A stretch of 29,697 nt of DNA from an uncultured Collinsella sp. (GTDB taxonomy: Bacteria > Actinomycetota > Coriobacteriia > Coriobacteriales > Coriobacteriaceae): NCBI GenBank assembly GCA_934643145.1, contig CAKUBM010000028.1, positions 1 to 29,697 on the forward strand. Direction: 5' to 3'. Shown piece after piece: positions 15,085 to 22,468 of the stretch. Within the stretch, counting starts at the first letter, position 1. The number at the start of each line of letters is the position of its first letter. Below the pieces are notes generated by a model that was not told where the DNA came from, did no database searches, and saw only the letters and a list, made by a program, of their open reading frames with translations. The translations under genes were made by a program, and so were the position numbers.

Positions 15085-16647
15085 ATGCGAAAGCAAATCC
15101 ATGACAACTCAATCAACCGCGACCGCTCGTGCGCGCTCTCCCATGGAACGTGGCGACGTGTGGGCGCCAAGCTTGCCTGTGCGGGGGCTTGCGCGCTCAT
15201 GGCCGGCCCGCTGCTGCTGCCGAGCGTGGCGCTCGCCGCCAAATGGGTCAACGTTGGCGGCACGCAGTACAACAAGGGCGCCGGCGACGAGGCCGGAACG
15301 TGGTCCTGGGACGGCGCCGACGACATGAAGCTCAATGGCTACAACGGCGCCGGTATCAGCGCTCAGGGCAACCTCAATATCGGCGTGACGGGCACCAACA
15401 CCGTAACGGCCGATTCCTTGCGGAGCGCTATCGAGGTCAAGGACGGTAACCTTGCCATCACGGGGGAGGGAACCCTCAACGCGACGGCCGAACCACAGAA
15501 GAGCAGGAGCGCTGTTAAGGTCGAGTGCGGTAGCCTCGCCATCTCGGGCGACGTGACTCTCAACGCGACGGCCGGGACCGATACGATAGCGGTTTCGGGG
15601 GACGGTAAGACCGGCGGCGACGTGGACATCCGCGGTGCCAACGTTAACGTGACGGCAACGAACAAAGCGCCTCATACCATCGGCATTCACACGCGGGCAG
15701 GCAACATAACCATTAACGAGGGCGCCGACGTCCACGTCGAGGCGGAGGCGAATGGGGGGTTCGGTGCCGTTGCAGTCTATGCCGAAAACATCTCCTCCGA
15801 GCATGGAGGCTGCATCGCGGTGGATAACGCAAAATTAGATGCGGCGGCGCGCAATGGATGCAGTGTGTCGGTCGCCCTGTATTCGTCCGGGGGTAAGGAT
15901 ACATATTTGAGTATTACCAACGGGGCAGATGTTACGCTCGTGGCGAGTGATAGGGCCGACGTTTTGGATGGTGTTTGGATGCGCGCGGGGGACGGCGTGT
16001 CGCGGGTGCTCGTCGAGAATTCGAGCCTCACGGCTCGATGCGGTGACGGAACTGGCTACAGTCGTAAACATGGCTATGGAATATATTCCCAGTCCGGCTC
16101 CCAGTCCGCCATCCCTCGAATTGACATCATTAATTCAAATGTTGAGGTGTCGGGTAATGCGGCGGCAATCTACGCTGTCAATCAAGGTGATGCAGCCCCT
16201 TGTCTCTCAATTGATGGCGGATCGGTAGTTACGACTCCCGCCGGAGGCACCGTGCGAGAAACTGCGGGAAACGGACTCGTCATCGGTGCTGCCGGGTCGT
16301 CCACTATCCAGGATGTTAGGACCTCCGACGAGGTTGCCCGCAGCGTGGTAATCAGCTCCGGAGATGCGGTCGAGCCTGAGCCCACGCCGCAGCCTGAGCC
16401 CACCCCGGCGCCCACGCCTCAGCCGGGCGGTGGCAGCGGGACCGCCGCGCCGTCCGTGACGCCGACTCAGGCGAGCTCCACGGCCGCTGCCCCCAAGCCG
16501 GCCGCGAAGGCCGTTGCGGCCAAGAAGTCCGTGGGCACTCTGGCCGCCACAGGCGACAACGCCGCGACGGCCGCGGCCGCCCTCGGCATCGCCGGTGCGT
16601 CCGTCATCGGCGCCGGCTTCGTCGCGTCCAAGCGCCACGACCGCTAG
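15085..16647 (+). CDS. Cell-wall-anchored surface protein 1 (repetitive beta-rich core)
   Basis: A 520-aa secreted protein. The start follows a strong AAGGAGG. Residues 1-51 are a long signal peptide with the motif HGTWRRVGAK before the hydrophobic segment and a cut site near VALA. The core (about 52-425) is made of short Gly/Asn/Asp-rich strand repeats such as NLNIGVTGTNTVTAD, NLAITGEGTLNATA and DVDIRGANVNVTA, suggesting a parallel beta-helix or similar fold; the opening WSWDGADDMKLNGY resembles carbohydrate-binding-domain proteins of gut Firmicutes and Actinobacteria. A Pro/Glu/Thr linker (about 430-450) leads to the sorting signal LAATG (486-490), a hydrophobic span and a basic tail. LAxTG is typically used by class E sortases. 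Residues about 205-400 are less GC-biased than the ends. Adhesion or glycan binding is inference only. Confidence 0.82.
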   Translation: MRKQIHDNSINRDRSCALSHGTWRRVGAKLACAGACALMAGPLLLPSVALAAKWVNVGGTQYNKGAGDEAGTWSWDGADDMKLNGYNGAGISAQGNLNIGVTGTNTVTADSLRSAIEVKDGNLAITGEGTLNATAEPQKSRSAVKVECGSLAISGDVTLNATAGTDTIAVSGDGKTGGDVDIRGANVNVTATNKAPHTIGIHTRAGNITINEGADVHVEAEANGGFGAVAVYAENISSEHGGCIAVDNAKLDAAARNGCSVSVALYSSGGKDTYLSITNGADVTLVASDRADVLDGVWMRAGDGVSRVLVENSSLTARCGDGTGYSRKHGYGIYSQSGSQSAIPRIDIINSNVEVSGNAAAIYAVNQGDAAPCLSIDGGSVVTTPAGGTVRETAGNGLVIGAAGSSTIQDVRTSDEVARSVVISSGDAVEPEPTPQPEPTPAPTPQPGGGSGTAAPSVTPTQASSTAAAPKPAAKAVAAKKSVGTLAATGDNAATAAAALGIAGASVIGAGFVASKRHDR

Positions 16648-16703
16648 TACACGCTTCCGCAACATAAAACAGCGGAGGCATCCCTTACGACAAGGAGGCT
16701 CAC

Positions 16704-18332
16704 ATGCGAAAGCAAATACCTGACAACTCAATCAACCGCGGCCGCGCATGCTCGCTCTCCCACGGAACATGGCGCCGCGTGGGCGCAAAACTCGTCTGTG
16801 CGGGGGCTTGCGCACTCATGGCCGGCCAGCTGCTGCTACCGAGCGTGGCACTCGCCGCCGACTGGGTCAACGTGGGCGGCACGCAGTACAACAAGGGCAA
16901 TGCCGCCGGCGACGATGCCGGAACGTGGTCCTGGGACGGCGCCGACGACATGAAGCTCAACGGCTACGACGGCGCCGGCATCAGCGCTCAGGGCAACCTC
17001 AACATCGATGTGGCGGGCACCAACACCATCACGGCCGATGCCGGTCAGAGCGCTATTGCTGTCAAGAACGGCAACCTTGCCATTGCCGGCGATGGCACCC
17101 TTAATGCGACGGCTCAGACTGATGTGATTGCGGCGGAAGGCGACGGCAATGAGGGTGGCGATGTGACCATCAGCGGCGCCAACGTCAACGTGACGGCTTC
17201 GGGCGCAGTGAACAGTGCGACGGGCATTCGCGCGACGGCCGGCAGCGTGACGATCGATAAGGGCGCCGATGTCAAAATCGAGGCGAAATCGGCGGAGGGA
17301 TCTTGGCGTCCAACGGAGGGCATCCACGGTATCTTTGCCGATAACCTTCCCAGTAGACACACTGCTCAGGAAGGCGAGCAGGAAGAACCGGATTATGTCT
17401 CCGTGCACGGGGGCGACGCCACGATCGATGCCGCCAACCTGTCGATCAAGACAGCCGATGCCTGGCAGGTTTCCGCGTGCATTTATACGGTCGGTATCAA
17501 GAAGAATACCCTCATGAAAATCGTCAACGGAGCCAATGTCGCGCTTTCCGCCGGCAGTGCGGCTTCGCTCTCGGCGGGCATCAGCGCACGTTCGCAAAGC
17601 GGTGCGGTGTGGATGCTTGTCGAGGAGTCGAATCTTGCGTCGCGAAGCCTGTCTGCCGCAAGCAGCATCGATGCCGCCCGCAATCAAAGTTTTGGAATCG
17701 TGGCAGAGGCAAACACCGGATCGGAAACGCCTCGTATCAAGATTCGCAAATCGAAGATTGAGGCTTCGGGTGCGACTGCGGGAATCTATGCGATCAACTG
17801 CAACGTCGCGACTGCGACACTGTTCCGTGCCGCGAGGATTGATTTGAGCTGGAACGAATTGGGCTGGAACCCGATGATTGCGACTCCGACGGATGGCACC
17901 GTGCGCGACGTGAAAAAGGTTGTTGATACGGGGAAATGGCCGAGCTCTCAGAATGGGCAGGTCGTCGGTGTTGCCGGTTCGTCTGCGATTTCGGATATCG
18001 TCGGTTCTGCCGAGGTCGCCCATGATGTAGTGATTGATTTTGTGGTCGGACAGGAGCCGGAGCCGACGCCGGACCCCGAGCCGACTCCGGAACCCGACCC
18101 CATGCCCAATCCCGAGCAGAAGTCTGACCTTAAGCCCGTAGACAAGGATGCAAAGACCACCACGGCGGTCACCAAGACCGTTACGACCAAGACTGCCGTC
18201 GGCGCCAAAAGCGCTTCCGGTGTTCTGGCCGCCACGGGCGACAGCGCCGCGACGGCGGCCGCTGCCCTTGGCATCGCCGGTGCGTCCGTCATCGGCGCCG
18301 GCTTCGTCGCGTCCAAGCGCCGCAGCCGCTAG
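16704..18332 (+). CDS. Cell-wall-anchored surface protein 2 (paralogue of protein 1)
   Basis: A 542-aa secreted protein, 56 bp after its paralogue. From about 23 bp upstream of the start (CCCTTACGACAAGGAGGCTC) through the first 100 codons it is nearly identical to the gene before it, showing a tandem duplication. It has the same signal peptide with HGTWRRVGAK, the same opening WVNVGGTQYNKG and WSWDGADDMKLNGY, and the same LAATG sorting signal (508-512) with an almost identical membrane span. The core between about 125 and 430 has diverged: it retains strand repeats (DVTISGANVNVTASG) but holds unique stretches such as GIHGIFADNLPSRHTAQEG. A Pro/Glu/Asp linker precedes a Lys/Thr-rich spacer. 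The length difference is in the core. A terminator follows at 18356. Confidence 0.82.
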   Translation: MRKQIPDNSINRGRACSLSHGTWRRVGAKLVCAGACALMAGQLLLPSVALAADWVNVGGTQYNKGNAAGDDAGTWSWDGADDMKLNGYDGAGISAQGNLNIDVAGTNTITADAGQSAIAVKNGNLAIAGDGTLNATAQTDVIAAEGDGNEGGDVTISGANVNVTASGAVNSATGIRATAGSVTIDKGADVKIEAKSAEGSWRPTEGIHGIFADNLPSRHTAQEGEQEEPDYVSVHGGDATIDAANLSIKTADAWQVSACIYTVGIKKNTLMKIVNGANVALSAGSAASLSAGISARSQSGAVWMLVEESNLASRSLSAASSIDAARNQSFGIVAEANTGSETPRIKIRKSKIEASGATAGIYAINCNVATATLFRAARIDLSWNELGWNPMIATPTDGTVRDVKKVVDTGKWPSSQNGQVVGVAGSSAISDIVGSAEVAHDVVIDFVVGQEPEPTPDPEPTPEPDPMPNPEQKSDLKPVDKDAKTTTAVTKTVTTKTAVGAKSASGVLAATGDSAATAAAALGIAGASVIGAGFVASKRRSR

Positions 18333-18355
18333 TGCAAGCTTTCATAGCCATTTTC

Positions 18356-18396
18356 AGCCGCCGCGTGGGCGCAAATGCCCTCGCGGCGGCTCTTTG
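18356..18396 (+). terminator. Intrinsic terminator after surface protein 2
   Basis: AGCCGCCGCG (18356-18365) pairs with CGCGGCGGCT (18382-18391), with GGGC/GCCC continuing inside, followed by CTTTGTATTT. Confidence 0.75.
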
Positions 18397-18414
18397 TATT
18401 TCCGCAGGTAGAGG

Positions 18415-18440
18415 CCTAGGTTCGCATCTACGAACCTAGG
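18415..18440. repeat. 10-bp perfect palindrome between surface protein genes
   Basis: CCTAGGTTCG (18415-18424) and CGAACCTAGG (18431-18440) are separated by CATCTA. No T-run follows. It lies between the terminator of gene 2 and the start of gene 3 and could be an operator or a minor hairpin. Confidence 0.5.
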
Positions 18441-18477
18441 CGTACAGGGCCGTTTGGCACATCTTGGTTGTACAGGA

Positions 18478-18511
18478 CCACCGCAAGGGGGACAGGCACC
18501 TTTGTGGTGGT
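18478..18511. repeat. GGGGGACAGG palindrome upstream of surface protein 3
   Basis: ACCACCGCAAGGG (18478-18490) pairs with CCTTTGTGGTGGT (18499-18511) apart from one C-T position and one slipped base, around GGACAGGCA. The stem is nearly that of the terminator at 13421, but here it lies 26 bp before a start codon and has no T-run. Confidence 0.75.
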
Positions 18512-18537
18512 GCAGCCTTTCGACCAAGGAGGCCGTT

Positions 18538-20583
18538 ATGAACGGAAGCCACTTTGATAAGCAGACCCAGCGCGAGCGCACCTGTTCGCTGGTTCACGGT
18601 ACTTGGCGCTGCGTGGGCGCCAAAATCGCTTGCGCCGGTGCGTGCGCGCTTATGGTTGGTCAGCTGCTACTGCCGAGCGTGGCGCTTGCGACCGAGTGCG
18701 CCGATCCTGTCGCTGCGGCGGGCGAGGTTGCCGCAGCTCCGGCGACGCCGACGGTTGCGGAGGATGCGGCTCCGGCGACCGCGCCGGCTACGACGCCCGC
18801 ACCGGCAGCCGATGCTGTTCCGGAGGCACAAACCGTCGCTGAACCTCAGCAGACGACTCCGGCTGACGTTGCCGATGAATCCAACGATGCGGCACCCGCT
18901 GAACAAAATACTCCCAGCGACAACGCCGCCACGCCGGCGAATGACGCCATCATGCCTTGCGGCGTGACCGACGTGACGGGCGGGGGCGGCGTTAAGGTCA
19001 ACACGACTGTGGTCAATCACTACACGGACTGCGTGCTTCCGAGCAATGTCACACTCGAAAAGGGCCAGTCGTATACCTATAATTTTCCCGATGTCGAGGG
19101 CGGTATGCCGGATAAGCCGCTCCGCGAACTTGTCGAAACCAAGTACTACCGGGCCGATGCTGCTTCGGGCACCCTGGCTGAAGTCCAGGACGCATCTATG
19201 TCCGATGTGACGGCTCGCTTTGAGCCTGTTGACGATCACATGAGACTGACACTGACCTTTACGGGTGGCGCGGCAGGCGGCTCGTATCGACTCACGCGCA
19301 ATGAGGCTCTTTATATTGGCGCGGCACTGACGTATACCGGAACCGACTATGAGGGCGACAATATCATCGTGGGCGACCCTGATGACATCTTCAACGCCTA
19401 CAGGCCGGGCGGTTCGGTCGTCATCAACGAAACCAGGGATGACTACTATATTCGCTACAACATCGACAGTGCCATAACGCTCGTAGCGTCAGAAAGCCAA
19501 GCCCTCGAGAGCCTGAACGTCAACGACGTGAAGACCGACTATGCGCCCGGTGAGGCGCCGCGTGCGACCGCGACGATTCCTGCCGCCGATGCCGATAAAT
19601 ACGAGATTGCCTACGAGTGTTGGGAGGAAATGGACGGCAGCGACCCCAGGGAGCTTATGCCCGTCGCCTTCTGGTATTCCGATCCCGCTAAGTACACGCC
19701 GGGCATGAAGAAGATTGACCACTTCGAAGAGGGCAAGTTCTACATGTATTCCGTCGAGCTGAGGCTCAAGGGCGACAATACCCTCGCCGAGGATTACAAC
19801 GTGAATGTTAACGGCCAATGGGCGAGCCATACCGTTAAGACTATCAACGGCGTCTTTGCGCCCAATGCGGCCAATATGCTGTGTGAGCAGCCAATCGACG
19901 AATGGCGTGCCATCGACGTTATAGAGATCAACAGCGCCACAACCGCCTTTAAGGCGGGCGATAAGCCAGTCTTTACGGCGGGTACCCCGGCTGGCTCGGA
20001 CTCTATCCTGCAGTGTGAATTCTGGACGGGCAGCGACGGCAGCGAGGTGAACTCCGTCGAGTTCTGGGATCAGAACATCGCCAACCACATCGATACGTTT
20101 AAGCCTGGTGTGACCTATCGTTACGGTCTGTACTTTAAGCCGGCGCGTGGCTTCCACTTTACGCCCGACACTAAACTGGTGATTAACGGCGTGGAGTGCG
20201 GCTATCAGGTGAGTGAGGTGAGCGAGGTCGATCCCGAGAGCGGCTGGATCCTTACACTGTGGCTGAGCACCGACTTGACGTTTACGCCCGAGGCTACGCC
20301 GACTCCCGATCCGCAGCCCACGCCGGATCCTAAGCCGTCGCCGCAGCCTGAGGTGAAGCCTGAGACGAAACCGGAGGCTAAGCCCGAGACCAAGCCCGCT
20401 GCGACGCCGACCAAAACGACCGTCACGACCAAGACGGTTGAGAAGACCGCACCGGCAAAGAAGTCCGACGCTGCCCTGGTTGCCACGGGCGACACCACCG
20501 CGATGACGGTCACCGCCCTGGGCATCGCCGGCGCAACCGTTGCCGCAGCCGGTGTCGCCGCGACCAAGCGCCGCAAGCGCTAG
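18538..20583 (+). CDS. Cell-wall-anchored surface protein 3 (different core, shared ends)
   Basis: A 681-aa secreted protein. ATG 18538 follows CCAAGGAGG. The signal peptide shares HGTWRCVGAK, CAGACALM and LLLPSVALA with proteins 1 and 2. After cleavage comes an Ala/Pro/Thr-rich low-complexity region (about 57-140), then a globular core (about 145-580) with no similarity to the other two: SNVTLEKGQSYTYNFPDVEG, TYTGTDYEGDNIIVGDP, and two related segments that begin YAPGEAPRATATIPA and FKAGDKPVFTAGTPAGSD, suggesting tandem Ig-like modules. A Pro/Lys/Glu linker (about 585-630) leads to LVATG (647-651), a hydrophobic span and the basic tail KRRKR. The core is not recognised; binding or structural roles are possible. 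There is no terminator between its stop and the inverted-repeat array 37 bp downstream, so the array may form its 3' untranslated region. Confidence 0.8.
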   Translation: MNGSHFDKQTQRERTCSLVHGTWRCVGAKIACAGACALMVGQLLLPSVALATECADPVAAAGEVAAAPATPTVAEDAAPATAPATTPAPAADAVPEAQTVAEPQQTTPADVADESNDAAPAEQNTPSDNAATPANDAIMPCGVTDVTGGGGVKVNTTVVNHYTDCVLPSNVTLEKGQSYTYNFPDVEGGMPDKPLRELVETKYYRADAASGTLAEVQDASMSDVTARFEPVDDHMRLTLTFTGGAAGGSYRLTRNEALYIGAALTYTGTDYEGDNIIVGDPDDIFNAYRPGGSVVINETRDDYYIRYNIDSAITLVASESQALESLNVNDVKTDYAPGEAPRATATIPAADADKYEIAYECWEEMDGSDPRELMPVAFWYSDPAKYTPGMKKIDHFEEGKFYMYSVELRLKGDNTLAEDYNVNVNGQWASHTVKTINGVFAPNAANMLCEQPIDEWRAIDVIEINSATTAFKAGDKPVFTAGTPAGSDSILQCEFWTGSDGSEVNSVEFWDQNIANHIDTFKPGVTYRYGLYFKPARGFHFTPDTKLVINGVECGYQVSEVSEVDPESGWILTLWLSTDLTFTPEATPTPDPQPTPDPKPSPQPEVKPETKPEAKPETKPAATPTKTTVTTKTVEKTAPAKKSDAALVATGDTTAMTVTALGIAGATVAAAGVAATKRRKR

Positions 20584-20620
20584 GTTTTAGCGGCCGCCCT
20601 CGTTCTCGGCGTCAGCAAAA

Positions 20621-20916
20621 TCTCAATCTGTAACACCTGACCGCCCAAAACGGCCCTAGATGTTACAGATTGAGATGAACCGTCTGACTGCCAACCTAAT
20701 GTCTCGATCTGTAACACCGAACGAGGAATTTGGGTTCCAGATGTTACAGATTGAGACAAGCTGGCGAGTGCCGGAACAACGTCTCGATCTGTAACACGTA
20801 GCGGGGGATTTGGCCTCTTACTGTTACAGATTGAGATGCGGCGTGGGCGGCCGGCACAATATCTCGATCTGTAACAACCGCAGGGCTCAACGGACTCCAG
20901 CTGTTACAGATTGAGA
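20621..20916. repeat. Array of eight alternating 15-bp repeats at 40-bp pitch (four inverted-repeat units)
   Basis: Left arms TCTC(A/G)ATCTGTAACA start at 20621, 20702, 20782 and 20862; right arms TGTTACAGATTGAGA start at 20661, 20742, 20822 and 20902. Every unit is 55 bp with a 25-nt interior; the gaps between units are 26, 25 and 25 nt. Right arms are identical in all four units; left arms differ only at the fifth base (A in unit 1, G in units 2-4), which faces T in the right arm, so plus-strand RNA would keep a G-U pair. Interiors 2 and 3 share GGRATTTGG at the same offset, so the array probably grew by 80-bp duplication. No T-runs follow the stems and no reading frame spans them. It lies between convergent genes. 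It is not a conventional CRISPR, because the repeats alternate in orientation and no cas gene is visible. Confidence 0.95.
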
Positions 20917-20940
20917 CAAAACGACCAGGCAAGCCCCAAG

Positions 20941-20973
20941 CCACCACAAAGGTACCTGTCCCCATCGTGGTGG
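20941..20973. repeat. CCACCAC palindrome with inverted GGGGACAGGT core
   Basis: CCACCAC (20941-20947) pairs with GTGGTGG (20967-20973); the interior holds AAAGG and ACCTGTCCCC, the complement of the family core. It follows the repeat array by 24 bp and could end plus-strand transcription through it, although only a short TTT follows. Confidence 0.7.
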
Positions 20974-20994
20974 TTTGGACGGCCGGCATAGAGA

Positions 20995-21030
20995 AAAGTC
21001 CCCGTCGGGCGTGTGCTCGACGGGGACTTT
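20995..21030 (-). terminator. Intrinsic terminator of the nfnAB unit
   Basis: AAAGTCCCCGTCG (20995-21007) pairs perfectly with CGACGGGGACTTT (21018-21030). On the minus strand it lies 28 bp after the nfnB stop and is followed by TCTCTAT after the TTTT of the stem end. Confidence 0.85.
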
Positions 21031-21058
21031 GCCGTTTGGCGGTTAGCGCTGTAGGTGA

Positions 21059-22468
21059 TTACTCGCCCAGCAGGCTCTTGGTGATGGAAGCGGCGGCCTT
21101 CTTGCCGGCGCCCATCGCCAGAATGACCGTTGCGGCACCGGTGACGATGTCGCCGCCGGCCCAGATGCGGGGATCGGTGGTCTGGCCGGTCTCCTCGTCG
21201 GCAACGATGTAGCCCCACTTGTTGAGCTCCATCTTGCCGCCGATCTTCTTTGCGAAGGGGTTGGCGTTGGTGCCGATAGCCGAGATCGCGACGTCGCAGG
21301 GGATCTCCTCGATGGCGCCCTCGATGGGCACCGGGCGACGACGGCCGGACTCGTCGGGCTCGCCGAGCTCCATCTTCTGGACCTTGACGGCGCACACGGA
21401 GCCGTCCTCGCCAGCGACAAACTCGAGCGGGGAGACGAGCGGCAGAACCTCGACGCCCTCGGCCTTGGCATGGTGCAGCTCGGCGCGACGGCAGGGCATC
21501 TCGTCCTCGGTGCGGCGGTAGGCGATGATGGCGTGCTCGGCGCCCAGGCGCTTGGCGGTACGGACGGCGTCCATAGCCACGTTGCCGCCACCAAAGACGA
21601 CGACGTTCTTGCCGTGCTTGGTGGGGGTGTCGTACTCGGGGAACTTGTTGGCCTTCATCAGGTTCACGCGGGTGAGGTACTCGTTAGCGAAGAAGACGTT
21701 GGGCAGGTTCTCGCCGGGGACGTTGAGGAACTTGGGCAGGCCAGCGCCGGTCGCCACGTAGATGGCGTCGAAGCCCTGCTCGAACAGCTCCTCGGCCGTG
21801 GCCATGTTGCCCACGACGGAGTTGTACTCAAACTTGACGCCCATGTCCTCCAGGCCGTCAATCTCGCGCTTGACGACTGCCTTGGGCAGACGGAACTCGG
21901 GGATGCCGTAGACCAGCACGCCGCCGCCGGTAAAGAAGGCCTCGAAGACGGTGACGTCAAAGCCGTTACGGGCGAGTTCGCCGGCGCAGGTGATGCCGGA
22001 CGGGCCGGAGCCGACGACGGCGACCTTCTTGCCGTTCTTGGGGGCCATCTTGGGCGTGGAGGCGAGCTCGGGGCGGTCACCCAGGAAGCGCTCGAGCTGG
22101 CCGATGGCCACGGGCTCGGACTTCTTACCACGGATGCACTTGCCCTCGCACTGGTTCTCCTGCGGGCAGACGCGGCCGCAGATGGCGGGAAGCATGGAGT
22201 CCTCGCGGATAGTATCGAGGGCGCCGCCGAAGTCCTTCGCGCGGATCTGCTCGATAAAGCGGGGGATGTTGATGTTGACGGGGCAGCCCTCAACACAGAA
22301 CGGCTTCTTGCAGTTGAGGCAGCGCTCGGCCTCGGCCAGCGCCATCTCCTCGGTGAAGCCCTTGTCGACGGGGCGGAAGTCGCAGGCGCGCTCGGCAGCC
22401 GGCTCCTCGTTATCGGGGGTGCGGGGCGACTTCATATCGGCAACGAAACGACCATTAACTAGTGGCAT
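21059..22468 (-). CDS. nfnB: NfnB: large subunit of NADH-dependent reduced ferredoxin:NADP+ oxidoreductase (GltD-like)
   Basis: A 469-aa flavoprotein. With NfnA it is expected to bifurcate electrons between NADPH, NAD+ and ferredoxin in the cytoplasm. Two 4Fe-4S sites lie in the N-terminal domain: Cys50, 53, 58 and 62 (CLNC-x4-CVEGC) and Cys97, 101, 107 and 111 (ICGRVC-x5-CEGKC). The FAD-binding motif VVGSGPSG is at about 150-160 and the nucleotide-binding VVFGGGNVAMDA follows near 285-300; the C-terminal GGDIVTGAATVILAMGAGKKAA closes the FAD site. The same fold occurs in the glutamate synthase small subunit, sometimes annotated gltA. The NfnB call rests on the overlapping nfnA gene (10 bp, 22459-22468) and on the absence of any glutamate synthase large subunit. 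Confidence 0.88.
   Translation of the reverse strand: MPLVNGRFVADMKSPRTPDNEEPAAERACDFRPVDKGFTEEMALAEAERCLNCKKPFCVEGCPVNINIPRFIEQIRAKDFGGALDTIREDSMLPAICGRVCPQENQCEGKCIRGKKSEPVAIGQLERFLGDRPELASTPKMAPKNGKKVAVVGSGPSGITCAGELARNGFDVTVFEAFFTGGGVLVYGIPEFRLPKAVVKREIDGLEDMGVKFEYNSVVGNMATAEELFEQGFDAIYVATGAGLPKFLNVPGENLPNVFFANEYLTRVNLMKANKFPEYDTPTKHGKNVVVFGGGNVAMDAVRTAKRLGAEHAIIAYRRTEDEMPCRRAELHHAKAEGVEVLPLVSPLEFVAGEDGSVCAVKVQKMELGEPDESGRRRPVPIEGAIEEIPCDVAISAIGTNANPFAKKIGGKMELNKWGYIVADEETGQTTDPRIWAGGDIVTGAATVILAMGAGKKAAASITKSLLGE

Noticed and set aside
14870..15112. 81-residue N-terminal extension of the LuxR-type protein
   Set aside because: The extension is hydrophilic, Arg/Pro-rich and overlaps the start of surface protein 1. 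TTG 14869 has AAAGGA at proper spacing and directly precedes the first membrane helix.
15085..18332. Surface proteins 1 and 2 as lipoproteins, because of cysteines in the signal peptide
   Set aside because: The context around these cysteines (LAC, AGAC) does not meet the lipobox pattern, and both proteins have full C-terminal sorting signals.
20621..20916. Calling the array a CRISPR or a TIGR-type guide array
   Set aside because: Repeats alternate in orientation, interiors share sequence with one another, and no cas, tas or other effector gene is visible. The repeat is also shorter than in known CRISPRs. Described as an unclassified inverted-repeat array instead.
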